Below are positions 1 to 5,666 of a stretch of DNA of 7,320 nucleotides, in pieces (the first letter of the stretch is position 1; every line of letters begins with the position of its first letter). The stretch spans positions 1-7,320 of the forward strand of contig CAMBWL010000041.1 in NCBI GenBank assembly GCA_945871625.1, in the 5' to 3' direction. Under the pieces are notes generated by a model. The model made no database searches. It saw nothing but the letters and a program-made list of their open reading frames with translations, and had not been told where the DNA came from. The DNA comes from Bifidobacterium breve. GTDB taxonomy: Bacteria > Actinomycetota > Acidimicrobiia > Acidimicrobiales > Ilumatobacteraceae. The position numbers and the translations under genes were made by a program.

Positions 1-1
1 T

Positions 2-784
2 GCACCGTTCTTCAATAAACTTTCGACGCCGATCGGTCTTGCACTGCTGACATTGATGGCGATTGCGCCTGTCTTGCCGTGGCGCAAGGCTTCAACCGAA
101 ACTTTGCGCGAAAGGCTTTTCTGGCCGGCATGGTGCGGAGTCGCGGCACTAGTCGTGAGTTTGTTGCTTGGCGCTTATGGCCTCGCGCCCCTTTTGACTT
201 TTACTCTTGGCGGCATTTCGTCTGGTGCCGCGATGCGACAAGTTGTTTTGGCAACTCGGCGTCAAGGTTGGCGCGGGCTCGTGGGTCGCGCTAATGGCGG
301 CATGATCGTGCATCTGGGCGTGATTTTGATCGCGGTCGCATTGGGTGCTTCGAATAGTTTCAGCAAGAGCCAAGAGTTGTCTTTGGTCGCGAATGTTGAA
401 GCAAGTTTTGCGGGGCACACTTTTGAGTTACAAGATGTCGTCGAGGTGCGTGACGATCGCAGCATCAGCGTCGAAGCACTTGTGCTTGTCGACGGCAAAA
501 AGGTTTATGCACCGGCGATAACCAAATACACACGCATCGGCATGAATGTCGGTACACCCTCCGTGCGAACTTCGTTGACGAGCGATATTTATTTGACCCT
601 CGAGCCGCCCGTGCGCCAAGATTCAAATGAAGCTCGCATCAAAGTGTTCATAAAGCCGATGATCATTTGGTTATGGATCGGCACTGCGCTGATGGCCGTA
701 GGCACGGTACTCGCGGCGTTTCCTGGTCGTCGTCGTAAACCCACAGATGCAACCAGTGCACCGGTCGAGGTAACTCAGTCGTGA
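2..784 (+). CDS. ccmF: Cytochrome c haem lyase subunit CcmF, C-terminal part (5' end outside window)
   Basis: The reading frame is open from the window edge, giving the last 260 residues of a protein whose start lies upstream. CcmF is the membrane component of system I cytochrome c maturation; with CcmH it transfers haem from CcmE to apocytochrome c on the outer face of the membrane. Seen here: hydrophobic segments near fragment residues 7-27, 42-66, 99-118 and 218-240; a family-like NGGMIVHLGV stretch whose histidine (fragment residue 104, codon at 311-313) fits the conserved CcmF haem-ligand histidine; a soluble extracytoplasmic loop ending in a DIYLTLEPP segment; and the typical closing KPMIIWLWIG helix followed by a basic tail. 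The WWD haem-handling motif would be upstream of the window. The stop overlaps the next start by 4 bases (GTGA, 781-784). NrfE-type paralogues share this architecture, but the following ccmG and ccmH support ccmF. Confidence 0.9.
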   Translation, partial: APFFNKLSTPIGLALLTLMAIAPVLPWRKASTETLRERLFWPAWCGVAALVVSLLLGAYGLAPLLTFTLGGISSGAAMRQVVLATRRQGWRGLVGRANGGMIVHLGVILIAVALGASNSFSKSQELSLVANVEASFAGHTFELQDVVEVRDDRSISVEALVLVDGKKVYAPAITKYTRIGMNVGTPSVRTSLTSDIYLTLEPPVRQDSNEARIKVFIKPMIIWLWIGTALMAVGTVLAAFPGRRRKPTDATSAPVEVTQS

Positions 785-1332
785 AGTCGCAAAATTTGGT
801 AAAGATCGTTTCGTCGGTTGTCGGCATTGTGGTCGCGATGTTTTTTGTTGTTCTGGTCGTATCTGACCCCGATCAAGACATTGTTGCCAAGTCGCCTCTC
901 TTGGGTCAGCCTGCACCAGCAGTTGCGAGCACGACGATCGACGGCAATCAATTTGCACTGGAGCGTCGCAAAGGCTCGTGGGTGGTGCTGAATTTTTTCA
1001 ACTCGACCTGCGTGCCGTGCATCAATGAACACGATCTATTGGTCGAGTTTGCCAACTCCGAAGCGATGAACTCAAATGCGGCCGAGATTTATACGGTCAT
1101 CAACGACGACAGTTCAGATGCAGTGCGAGCTTTCTTCGACAAAAATGGTGGCGATTGGCCAAAAATCAAGGATGACAACGGGGCAATTGCAGTTGCTTTC
1201 GGTGTGGCGCGAGTTCCAGAAACTTGGATCATCGACCCGAACGGTTTGGTTCGCTTGCGCATCACGGGCGAGTTAAGCCCAGACTTACTATCCGAACAGG
1301 TCAACAAGTTACGTGACGAGTTCACATCGTGA
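781..1332 (+). CDS. ccmG: CcmG/DsbE-like thiol:disulfide oxidoreductase, membrane anchored
   Basis: This 183-residue protein has an N-terminal signal anchor (hydrophobic residues about 8-28) followed by a thioredoxin/redoxin fold outside the membrane. The active site is C77-V-P-C80 and the cis-proline loop is GVARVPET with P146; the VPET match is typical of CcmG/ResA proteins. The family keeps apocytochrome CxxCH thiols reduced, directly or through CcmH, before haem attachment. The GTG start is chosen because it overlaps the ccmF stop (GTGA) and gives a good anchor; the same arrangement recurs at its own stop with ccmH, which points to translational coupling. The residue before the first active-site cysteine is threonine (FFNSTC) instead of the usual tryptophan of WASWC, which may alter the redox potential. 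A ResA-type name would also fit the fold; the operon favours CcmG. Confidence 0.88.
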   Translation: MKSQNLVKIVSSVVGIVVAMFFVVLVVSDPDQDIVAKSPLLGQPAPAVASTTIDGNQFALERRKGSWVVLNFFNSTCVPCINEHDLLVEFANSEAMNSNAAEIYTVINDDSSDAVRAFFDKNGGDWPKIKDDNGAIAVAFGVARVPETWIIDPNGLVRLRITGELSPDLLSEQVNKLRDEFTS

Positions 1333-2459
1333 AAACACGCAGATCAATCTGGTTGGTGATGTTTCTGCTTGTTGCAGTGTTGCTCGCGTTCGGCACCAGT
1401 CGTACAGGTGGGCCACAAACCCAACAAGACCGAATCGATTCGATCACGGCGAACCTGGCCTGCCCGACATGTTCGGGCGAAAGTGTTTATGTATCACGAG
1501 CCGTTGCAGCCGAGGCGATTCGCGCCGAGGTCGCGCGCCAAGTTGCCACGGGCTTGCGATCAGATGATGAAATTTTGAGTTACGTCGAGCAACGGTTTGG
1601 TGGCGAGGTGCTATTGGTGCCACGCGCGTCCGGTGTCGATTCGCTGGTATGGGCGTTGCCGGTCGCGGCTTTAGTTTTTTCGCTGTTCCTGCTGTTTTCG
1701 GCGTTTACCAAAAAGCGCACGAACCTCTCAGGTGAACTCACAGAGCAACGCGATTTTTTAGTAAATTCGCTGCAAGATCTTGAGCAAGAACACAAATTTG
1801 GCGACTTAGGCGATCAAGAGTTTGAGTCTTTGCGCGAAGAATACGAATCTCGCGCCGCATCCGTGAATTCACAAATTGAAAATCTATTGTCGCCTTCGCA
1901 GACACTCTCAGAAACTGCAGATCCAGTAGAAAAGAATTTGTCTCGTACTTTGGTTACGACACTAATTGTGTTGCTGGTCGGTACTTTGGCGGGTTGGTTG
2001 GTCGCCAAGCAGTCTGGGCAGAGACTCGCGGGAGAATCTCTTGCAGGCTCAATCGAAGATTCAACAGCGACGATTCTTTCTCGAGCGCGAGCGACAAATT
2101 TTGTCGACCCCAAAGCGGCGATCGAACTTTATACACAGGTATTAGAAGTTGACCCAGACAACGTTGAGGCGCTGACATATCGCGCTTGGCTGCTCGTGTT
2201 GATTGCTCGCAGTGCTGGTGACGAAGTCAAACAACTTGCATTCACCTCGGCGTCCAGCGATCTTGAGCGAGCGATTGCGCTCGACCCGAATTATCCCGAT
2301 GCTCATTGTTTTTTGGGCATCACTCGGTTTCGACTTGGTGATGATGCGCCAGGTGCAAAAGAGCAGTTGACGATTTGTGCTGCGAAAAATCCGCCAGCCG
2401 AAGTAAAAAGTTTTGTGGATTCGATCGTGGCTGAGGTTGATGCCGCACTCGACAAATAA
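1329..2459 (+). CDS. ccmH: CcmH-CcmI fusion protein for cytochrome c maturation (CxxC domain plus TPR region)
   Basis: This is a 376-residue protein in two parts. Residues 1-126 are CcmH-like: signal anchor about 7-23, the redox motif C45-P-T-C48, the helical segment with AEAIRAEVARQVATG and SDDEILSYVEQRFG, LLVP, then a second membrane helix about 103-126. Residues 127-376 are CcmI-like: an LEQEHKFGDLGDQEFESL segment matching the usual CcmI pattern after its first helix, a third membrane helix about 206-226, and TPR-like helices about 247-350 (e.g. AIELYTQVLEVDPDNVEALTYRAW and DLERAIALDPNYPDAHCFLG). CcmH reduces and presents apocytochrome thiols, while CcmI TPRs hold the apocytochrome C-terminus. 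E. coli CcmH is a similar fusion. The usual LRCxxCQ is LACPTCSG here, losing the arginine and glutamine. The GTG start overlaps the ccmG stop by 4 bases. This appears to be the last gene of the operon in this direction. Confidence 0.88.
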   Translation: MKTRRSIWLVMFLLVAVLLAFGTSRTGGPQTQQDRIDSITANLACPTCSGESVYVSRAVAAEAIRAEVARQVATGLRSDDEILSYVEQRFGGEVLLVPRASGVDSLVWALPVAALVFSLFLLFSAFTKKRTNLSGELTEQRDFLVNSLQDLEQEHKFGDLGDQEFESLREEYESRAASVNSQIENLLSPSQTLSETADPVEKNLSRTLVTTLIVLLVGTLAGWLVAKQSGQRLAGESLAGSIEDSTATILSRARATNFVDPKAAIELYTQVLEVDPDNVEALTYRAWLLVLIARSAGDEVKQLAFTSASSDLERAIALDPNYPDAHCFLGITRFRLGDDAPGAKEQLTICAAKNPPAEVKSFVDSIVAEVDAALDK

Positions 2460-2462
2460 TTT

Positions 2463-2930
2463 TTAGTCTTCGACCTGCGGTGGCGGCCAAGCGGTTGCCG
2501 ATTTGAAGCCGCGGTTCGTACGTTCGATCACCCAGACCGAAGCCTTGCGCCAGTCTGGTTTCGATTCAATTTTCATCCCGCGACGCTCAAGCGTCTTGAT
2601 CAACTCGGGAATCATGTCGCCATGGCTCGACAGCACGGTCGAGTCTTCGACTTCTTCGGCGATTTCAAGCATGTCGGCGACATCTCCGTGTTCAAGAAGT
2701 CGCTTGTCAATCTCTAGTTTGAGTTTTGTCAACTGAGCCAGTGGCTCGAGAGTTTGAACGCACCGAGTTGCCGGGCTTGAAATCAAACTTGTGATTGAAA
2801 GTTTCTTGAGTTGTTCGGCGACGAGTTCGGCTTGCTTCCATCCGGTTTTGCTCAGGGGTCGCAAATCGTCATCGTCGTGCCATTCGCTGCGTTTGCCCGC
2901 CTTGGCGTGTCGCACTATATAAATAGTCAC
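2463..2930 (-). CDS. sixA: SixA-type phosphohistidine phosphatase (histidine phosphatase superfamily)
   Basis: This 155-residue protein opens MTIYIVRHAKAG, the RHG-type signature with catalytic H8 and R7. It also has SPATRCVQT with R56, E80 in LLEHGD (probable acid), and the second catalytic histidine H103 in SSHGDMIPEL. The length fits the compact SixA branch, which dephosphorylates phosphohistidine; in proteobacteria the best-studied targets are ArcB and the phosphocarrier NPr. No such partner is in this window, so the substrate is unknown. The GTG start at 2928-2930 is the only one that keeps the superfamily's immediate N-terminal beta strand. There is no clear Shine-Dalgarno sequence upstream, but a TACATT box ends 6 bases before the GTG, so the transcript may be leaderless. 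It converges on ccmH with only 3 bases between the stops. Stand-alone actinobacterial relatives of the MutT1 C-terminal phosphatase domain are an alternative family label. Confidence 0.85.
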   Translation of the reverse strand: MTIYIVRHAKAGKRSEWHDDDDLRPLSKTGWKQAELVAEQLKKLSITSLISSPATRCVQTLEPLAQLTKLKLEIDKRLLEHGDVADMLEIAEEVEDSTVLSSHGDMIPELIKTLERRGMKIESKPDWRKASVWVIERTNRGFKSATAWPPPQVED

Positions 2931-2936
2931 AGCAGA

Positions 2937-2942
2937 AATGTA
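2937..2942 (-). promoter_or_regulatory. Candidate -10 box for sixA (leaderless)
   Basis: On the minus strand this reads TACATT and ends 6 bases before the GTG start at 2930, so the predicted transcript would begin at the start codon. The absence of a Shine-Dalgarno sequence fits leaderless translation, which is common in Actinobacteria. No convincing -35 is seen. Confidence 0.4.
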
Positions 2943-2954
2943 TCTTTGTTTGAT

Positions 2955-2982
2955 TTGAAACTGTTCGTCGACGAGGGATTTA
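2955..2982 (+). promoter_or_regulatory. Candidate promoter for the molybdopterin oxidoreductase gene
   Basis: TTGAAA (2955-2960) resembles a -35 box, and GATTTA (2977-2982) a -10 box, with a 16-base spacer. The predicted transcription start is about 2989, leaving a leader of only about 9 bases before the ATG at 2998. An AAGG at 2982-2985 is too far from the ATG to be a normal ribosome binding site. Confidence 0.4.
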
Positions 2983-2997
2983 AGGCAGAATTAACCC

Positions 2998-3609
2998 ATG
3001 GGTTTCTTTGACCGCAATCGTGACGAGTTGGCCGCCAAAGGTTTCGACAAGTCGCGCCTTCCCCCTGGTCAGTACTTAACTGATCGATTTCCTGTTTTGC
3101 ATGTTGGTGATGTGCCGACATATAAACCGGGCGAGTGGAGTCTGACAATCGACGGTCTCGTCGAAAAATCATTCACAATCTCACTCGAAGAATTGCGTGC
3201 GATGCCCGCGACAAAACTCACGACAGATATTCACTGCGTCACCAAGTGGTCAAAATTCGACACCACTTGGACGGGCGTTCGCGTGCGTGATTTGTTCGAG
3301 CGTGCAAAGATTTCTGATGCTTCGACGCATGTGATGGGCCACGCCGAGCATGGTTACGCGGCGAATCTGCCGCTCGCCGACATTTTGCGCGATGATTCGC
3401 TCGTGGTCTATGCGTATGAAGGCGAGGACATAGATCCGATTCATGGTGGGCCGGTTCGACTTTTGATCCCACAGTTATATTTTTGGAAGTCACCGAAGTG
3501 GTTGCGCAGATTAGAACTGATGTCAGCCGACGCACCAGGCTTTTGGGAAGAAAATGGTTACCACATGTACGGTGACCCGTTTTTAGAGCAGAGATTTTGG
3601 GGCGACTGA
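2998..3609 (+). CDS. Sulfite oxidase-like molybdopterin-dependent oxidoreductase, short cytoplasmic form
   Basis: This 203-residue protein spans a single oxidoreductase molybdopterin-binding (SUOX-fold) domain. The key features are C80 in DIHCVTKWS, the expected molybdenum-coordinating cysteine; VYAYEGEDIDPIHGGPVRLLIP (residues about 137-158); and the family's closing block, KSPKWLRRLELM then PGFWEENGYHMYGDP and EQRFWGD. It most resembles the roughly 200-residue YuiH-like actinobacterial/Bacillus group, for which the physiological substrate is not established. There is no Tat signal, haem domain or dimerisation domain, so it is probably cytoplasmic and receives electrons from, or passes them to, an unidentified partner. 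The ATG at 2998 fits the family start (GFFDRNRDELAAKGFDKSRLPPGQY is near-universal in style). It is divergent from sixA across 67 bases and convergent with the sufR-like gene across 17 bases, so it is probably monocistronic. Confidence 0.88.
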   Translation: MGFFDRNRDELAAKGFDKSRLPPGQYLTDRFPVLHVGDVPTYKPGEWSLTIDGLVEKSFTISLEELRAMPATKLTTDIHCVTKWSKFDTTWTGVRVRDLFERAKISDASTHVMGHAEHGYAANLPLADILRDDSLVVYAYEGEDIDPIHGGPVRLLIPQLYFWKSPKWLRRLELMSADAPGFWEENGYHMYGDPFLEQRFWGD

Positions 3610-3626
3610 AATATTAAAACAGAAAA

Positions 3627-4427
3627 CTAAATAGTCGTGGCGCAAAAAGTATCGCCCATTGGCAGCGATGACGAAAGTTCAGGATTCGTTTCTCCGTAGA
3701 GCGCGGTCAACATTCCTTTGACCATGCCACGATCCACTGCGCAAATCACCGGGTGTTCAATTGCCAGATCGCCGAACGGGCAGTGATTGTTGACGATGCG
3801 AAGTTGATTGTTGCGGTGATCGGTGTGGGCGGCAAAGCCGTGGGCGGTTAAAGCATCGGCGACCGTCTGCAGTGCTGCACGCAATGAACGCTGAGTTTTA
3901 TTTACATCGACACCGACGAGACTTGTCGCCATTGCACGACCGTATTGCTCGCCGACTTCTTCGGCCATCACGGTGGCTTCTTTTGGCGTCAACAAGGCGA
4001 GGGCTTTGCCCAGCAGAGACAAAACCAAGTCGTCGCTGCGAACCGGAAATTCAAGAGTTTGATTTGGGTTTGTCGCGGTGTAGTGCTTGGAAGGTCGACC
4101 TGCGCCCGCGCCGTCTTGTCGCGAAATTTGCACCTCAAGATATCCACCTGCGGCAAGTTTGTCGAGGTGATGGCGGGCAACATTGGCATGCAGTTCAAAT
4201 TTCTCTGCAACTTCACCTGCGGTCACACCATTTTGTGATTCGCGGGTGAATAAATAAATTGCACGGCGCGTCGGGTCACCGAATGCGGATGTGATTGCTG
4301 ACACTGTGGCGGTGAATTCGGTGTCGTTTAGTGGGCTAGTGACCTCGCGCGACACAGAAGTCGTCGCAGAAGTTTGCCCCACTTCAGGTGCTTTTCGACT
4401 CATGAGAGATATTCTACCTATAGCCAT
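3627..4427 (-). CDS. sufR: SufR-like winged-helix regulator with C-terminal cysteine motif (probable Fe-S sensor)
   Basis: This protein has 266 residues from the first ATG, or 258 from the second at 4403. Residues about 43-117 form an ArsR/DeoR-like winged helix: AFGDPTRRAIYLF, then the helix-turn-helix VTAGEVAEKFELHANVARHHLDKL, then a GAGAGRPSKHYTAT wing. A helical middle follows (about 130-170), and then a region ending with C216 (HCPFGD), C229 (VICAVD) and C262 (DTFCATTI). The CX12C spacing and the following distal cysteine resemble the [4Fe-4S] ligands of SufR, the repressor of suf Fe-S assembly genes; mycobacterial SufR (Rv1460) has a comparable HCP...C...CACTT tail. It is divergent from an Mrp Fe-S carrier, so it probably regulates itself and mrp. 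The second ATG (M9) is attractive because a TAGAAT box lies 7 bases before it; residues 1-8 would then be untranslated. Function is inferred; a generic ArsR regulator remains possible. Confidence 0.78.
   Translation of the reverse strand: MAIGRISLMSRKAPEVGQTSATTSVSREVTSPLNDTEFTATVSAITSAFGDPTRRAIYLFTRESQNGVTAGEVAEKFELHANVARHHLDKLAAGGYLEVQISRQDGAGAGRPSKHYTATNPNQTLEFPVRSDDLVLSLLGKALALLTPKEATVMAEEVGEQYGRAMATSLVGVDVNKTQRSLRAALQTVADALTAHGFAAHTDHRNNQLRIVNNHCPFGDLAIEHPVICAVDRGMVKGMLTALYGETNPELSSSLPMGDTFCATTI
4411..4416 (-). promoter_or_regulatory. Candidate -10 box for the sufR-like gene (leaderless start at 4403)
   Basis: On the minus strand this reads TAGAAT, 7 bases before the internal ATG at 4403-4401, which is the distance expected if transcription starts at the ATG itself. 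No clear -35 hexamer is visible. The box lies inside the annotated first 8 codons, which argues that the upstream ATG at 4427 is not the real start. Confidence 0.4.
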
Positions 4428-4433
4428 AGTGTT

Positions 4434-4439
4434 TATTAT
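4434..4439 (+). promoter_or_regulatory. Candidate -10 box for mrp
   Basis: The sequence TATTAT in an AT-rich stretch lies 29 bases upstream of the mrp ATG, predicting a 5' leader of roughly 23 bases. There is no good -35 hexamer, as might be expected for an activator- or repressor-dependent promoter. It lies only 17 bases from the oppositely oriented TAGAAT box, so the two promoters would be mutually interfering. Confidence 0.35.
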
Positions 4440-4447
4440 TTAGTGAC

Positions 4448-4455
4448 CCGATCGG
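4448..4455. promoter_or_regulatory. Perfect 8-base palindrome CCGATCGG in the sufR/mrp divergent region
   Basis: A perfect dyad sits between the candidate mrp -10 box and its start codon, where a repressor would block mrp transcription. It is short, and GATCG-type strings are common in this genome, so chance is a real possibility. It does not match the CAAC-N6-GTTG operator known for cyanobacterial SufR. Confidence 0.25.
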
Positions 4456-4468
4456 ATCAAACCCCAAG

Positions 4469-5617
4469 ATGTCGATGCCAACCGTAGAACAACTCATTGA
4501 TGCATTGCGTCCAGTTCAAGACCCAGAACTACATCGTTCAATCGTTGATCTCGGCATGGTGCGTGATGTTCAAATTCAACCGTCGGGCGCAGTGTCGCTG
4601 ACGGTCGTGTTGACGATCTCGGGTTGTCCGTTGCGCAACGAGATTCAAACTCGAGTCAACACGGCTTTGCGAAGTCTTGATGGCGTCAAAGATGTCGCGC
4701 TTAATTTCGGAGTGATGAACGACGAAGAACGCGCAAAGGTTCGCGAACTCGTGCATGGCAACCCGGCCGCGACCGCGGGCAGCAACCCAGCGCAAGGTCA
4801 CTCAGAAGGAAGAAAAATTTCTTTCGCCCAGCCAGGCTCGAAGACGCGACCGATTTTGATTTCTTCGGGCAAAGGTGGCGTCGGCAAGAGCACCGTCACG
4901 ACAAACCTCGCGGTTGCTATGGCCGCTGCCGGTTACAAAGTTGGGGTGGTTGATGCCGACATTTATGGCTACTCGATTCCACGAATGTTGGGCACAGATC
5001 GCGATCCAGTTGCGATCGACAACATGTTGTTGCCACCCGAGGCTTGGGGTGTGCGTTGCATTTCAATTGGTTATTTCGTGCCCGAAGGTCAGGCCGTAGT
5101 TTGGCGAGGACCGATGTTGCACAAAGCACTCGAACAGTTCTTGACCGATGTCTACTGGGATGAACCAGATTTTTTGTTGGTCGATATGCCACCCGGCACC
5201 GGCGATATCGCTTTGAGTCTCAGCCAATATTTGCCCCGCGCCGAAGTGCTGGTGGTCACCACGCCGCAAGTTGCCGCGCAAAAAGTCGCACGCTTGTCTG
5301 CGGCGATGGCGGCCAAAGTCAATCTTCCCGTTCGGGGCATCATCGAAAATATGTCATGGTTTATCGGCGAGGACAATCAGCGATACGAATTATTCGGTAG
5401 CGGTGGCGGTCAGTTATTGGCCGAAGAATTGAACGTGCCACTGTTGGCGCAGATTCCTTTGGTCGAAAACTTGCGCGAGGGCGGAGATATCGGTCGGCCA
5501 ATTGCGGCTGTTGCCCCAGACTCTGAGGTGGGTTTGATTTTTGCACAACTTGCAAAGCGAATCGCCGAAGATATGAAGCCCAAGAAAGTCTTCAGCGCTG
5601 CACTTAAAGTTAACTAG
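4469..5617 (+). CDS. mrp: Mrp/ApbC-type Fe-S cluster carrier ATPase with N-terminal DUF59 (MIP18) domain
   Basis: This is a 382-residue protein. Residues about 5-85 form the MIP18/DUF59 domain, with DPELHRSIVDLGM and the conserved cysteine C53 in TISGCPL. After a linker (about 95-125) comes a MinD/Mrp P-loop ATPase: deviant Walker A GKGGVGKST at 134-142, DADIYG at 162-167, WRGPM near 212-216, DMPPGTGDIALS at 239-250 and VTTPQ near 263-267. The family carries Fe-S clusters to apoproteins in an ATPase-dependent way in the cytoplasm. The segment where many Mrp/Nbp35 proteins have a CxxC that binds the bridging cluster reads ENMSWFIGEDNQRYELFG, with no cysteine. The ATG at 4469 is chosen; another at 4475 would change only two residues. 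No clear Shine-Dalgarno sequence is seen. It is divergent from a SufR-like regulator, which supports an Fe-S role. Confidence 0.93.
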   Translation: MSMPTVEQLIDALRPVQDPELHRSIVDLGMVRDVQIQPSGAVSLTVVLTISGCPLRNEIQTRVNTALRSLDGVKDVALNFGVMNDEERAKVRELVHGNPAATAGSNPAQGHSEGRKISFAQPGSKTRPILISSGKGGVGKSTVTTNLAVAMAAAGYKVGVVDADIYGYSIPRMLGTDRDPVAIDNMLLPPEAWGVRCISIGYFVPEGQAVVWRGPMLHKALEQFLTDVYWDEPDFLLVDMPPGTGDIALSLSQYLPRAEVLVVTTPQVAAQKVARLSAAMAAKVNLPVRGIIENMSWFIGEDNQRYELFGSGGGQLLAEELNVPLLAQIPLVENLREGGDIGRPIAAVAPDSEVGLIFAQLAKRIAEDMKPKKVFSAALKVN

Positions 5618-5648
5618 TGCGTCTAACGCATTGCGCCTAGTGTGTTAG
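5614..5648 (+). repeat. Overlapping inverted and direct repeats downstream of mrp
   Basis: TGCGT (5618-5622) pairs with ACGCA (5626-5630) around a 3-base loop. Alternatively, CTAACGCA (5623-5630) pairs with TGTGTTAG (5641-5648) over 8 bases with one G-U pair and a 10-base loop. The two hairpins use the same central arm and exclude each other. In addition CTAGTGCGT (5614-5622) is repeated as CTAGTGTGT (5637-5645). There is no T-run after either stem, so a simple intrinsic terminator is not supported; it could be a mRNA 3'-end structure, an attenuator-like switch or an operator for the next gene. Confidence 0.45.
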
Positions 5649-5666
5649 ATAACTAATTTCAAGGTC

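Noticed and set aside
149..418. Minus-strand open frames inside ccmF and similar long antisense frames across mrp and pdtaS
   Set aside because: They lie fully inside well-supported genes, show no recognisable domains, and are biased in composition (rich in Arg, Ser, Thr), as expected of shadow frames.
2441..2482. Bidirectional intrinsic terminator between ccmH and sixA
   Set aside because: The stem is 5 bases plus two G-U pairs around a 28-base loop, and the only T-run (2460-2464) is inside the loop, so it is too weak to call.
2503..3011. Plus-strand frames opposite sixA (2503-2736, 2811-3011)
   Set aside because: The sixA frame on the other strand has all the catalytic motifs; these frames have none and no start signals.
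3872..4249. Plus-strand frame of 125 residues opposite the SufR-like gene
   Set aside because: The minus-strand frame has a clear winged helix and conserved cysteines; the plus-strand product is Arg/Leu-rich with no domain.
4418..4432. CTAT-N4-ATAG dyad and an adjacent ACACT as a SufR operator
   Set aside because: The arms are only 4 bases and do not extend, and the second half-site expected for an ACACT-type operator is absent.
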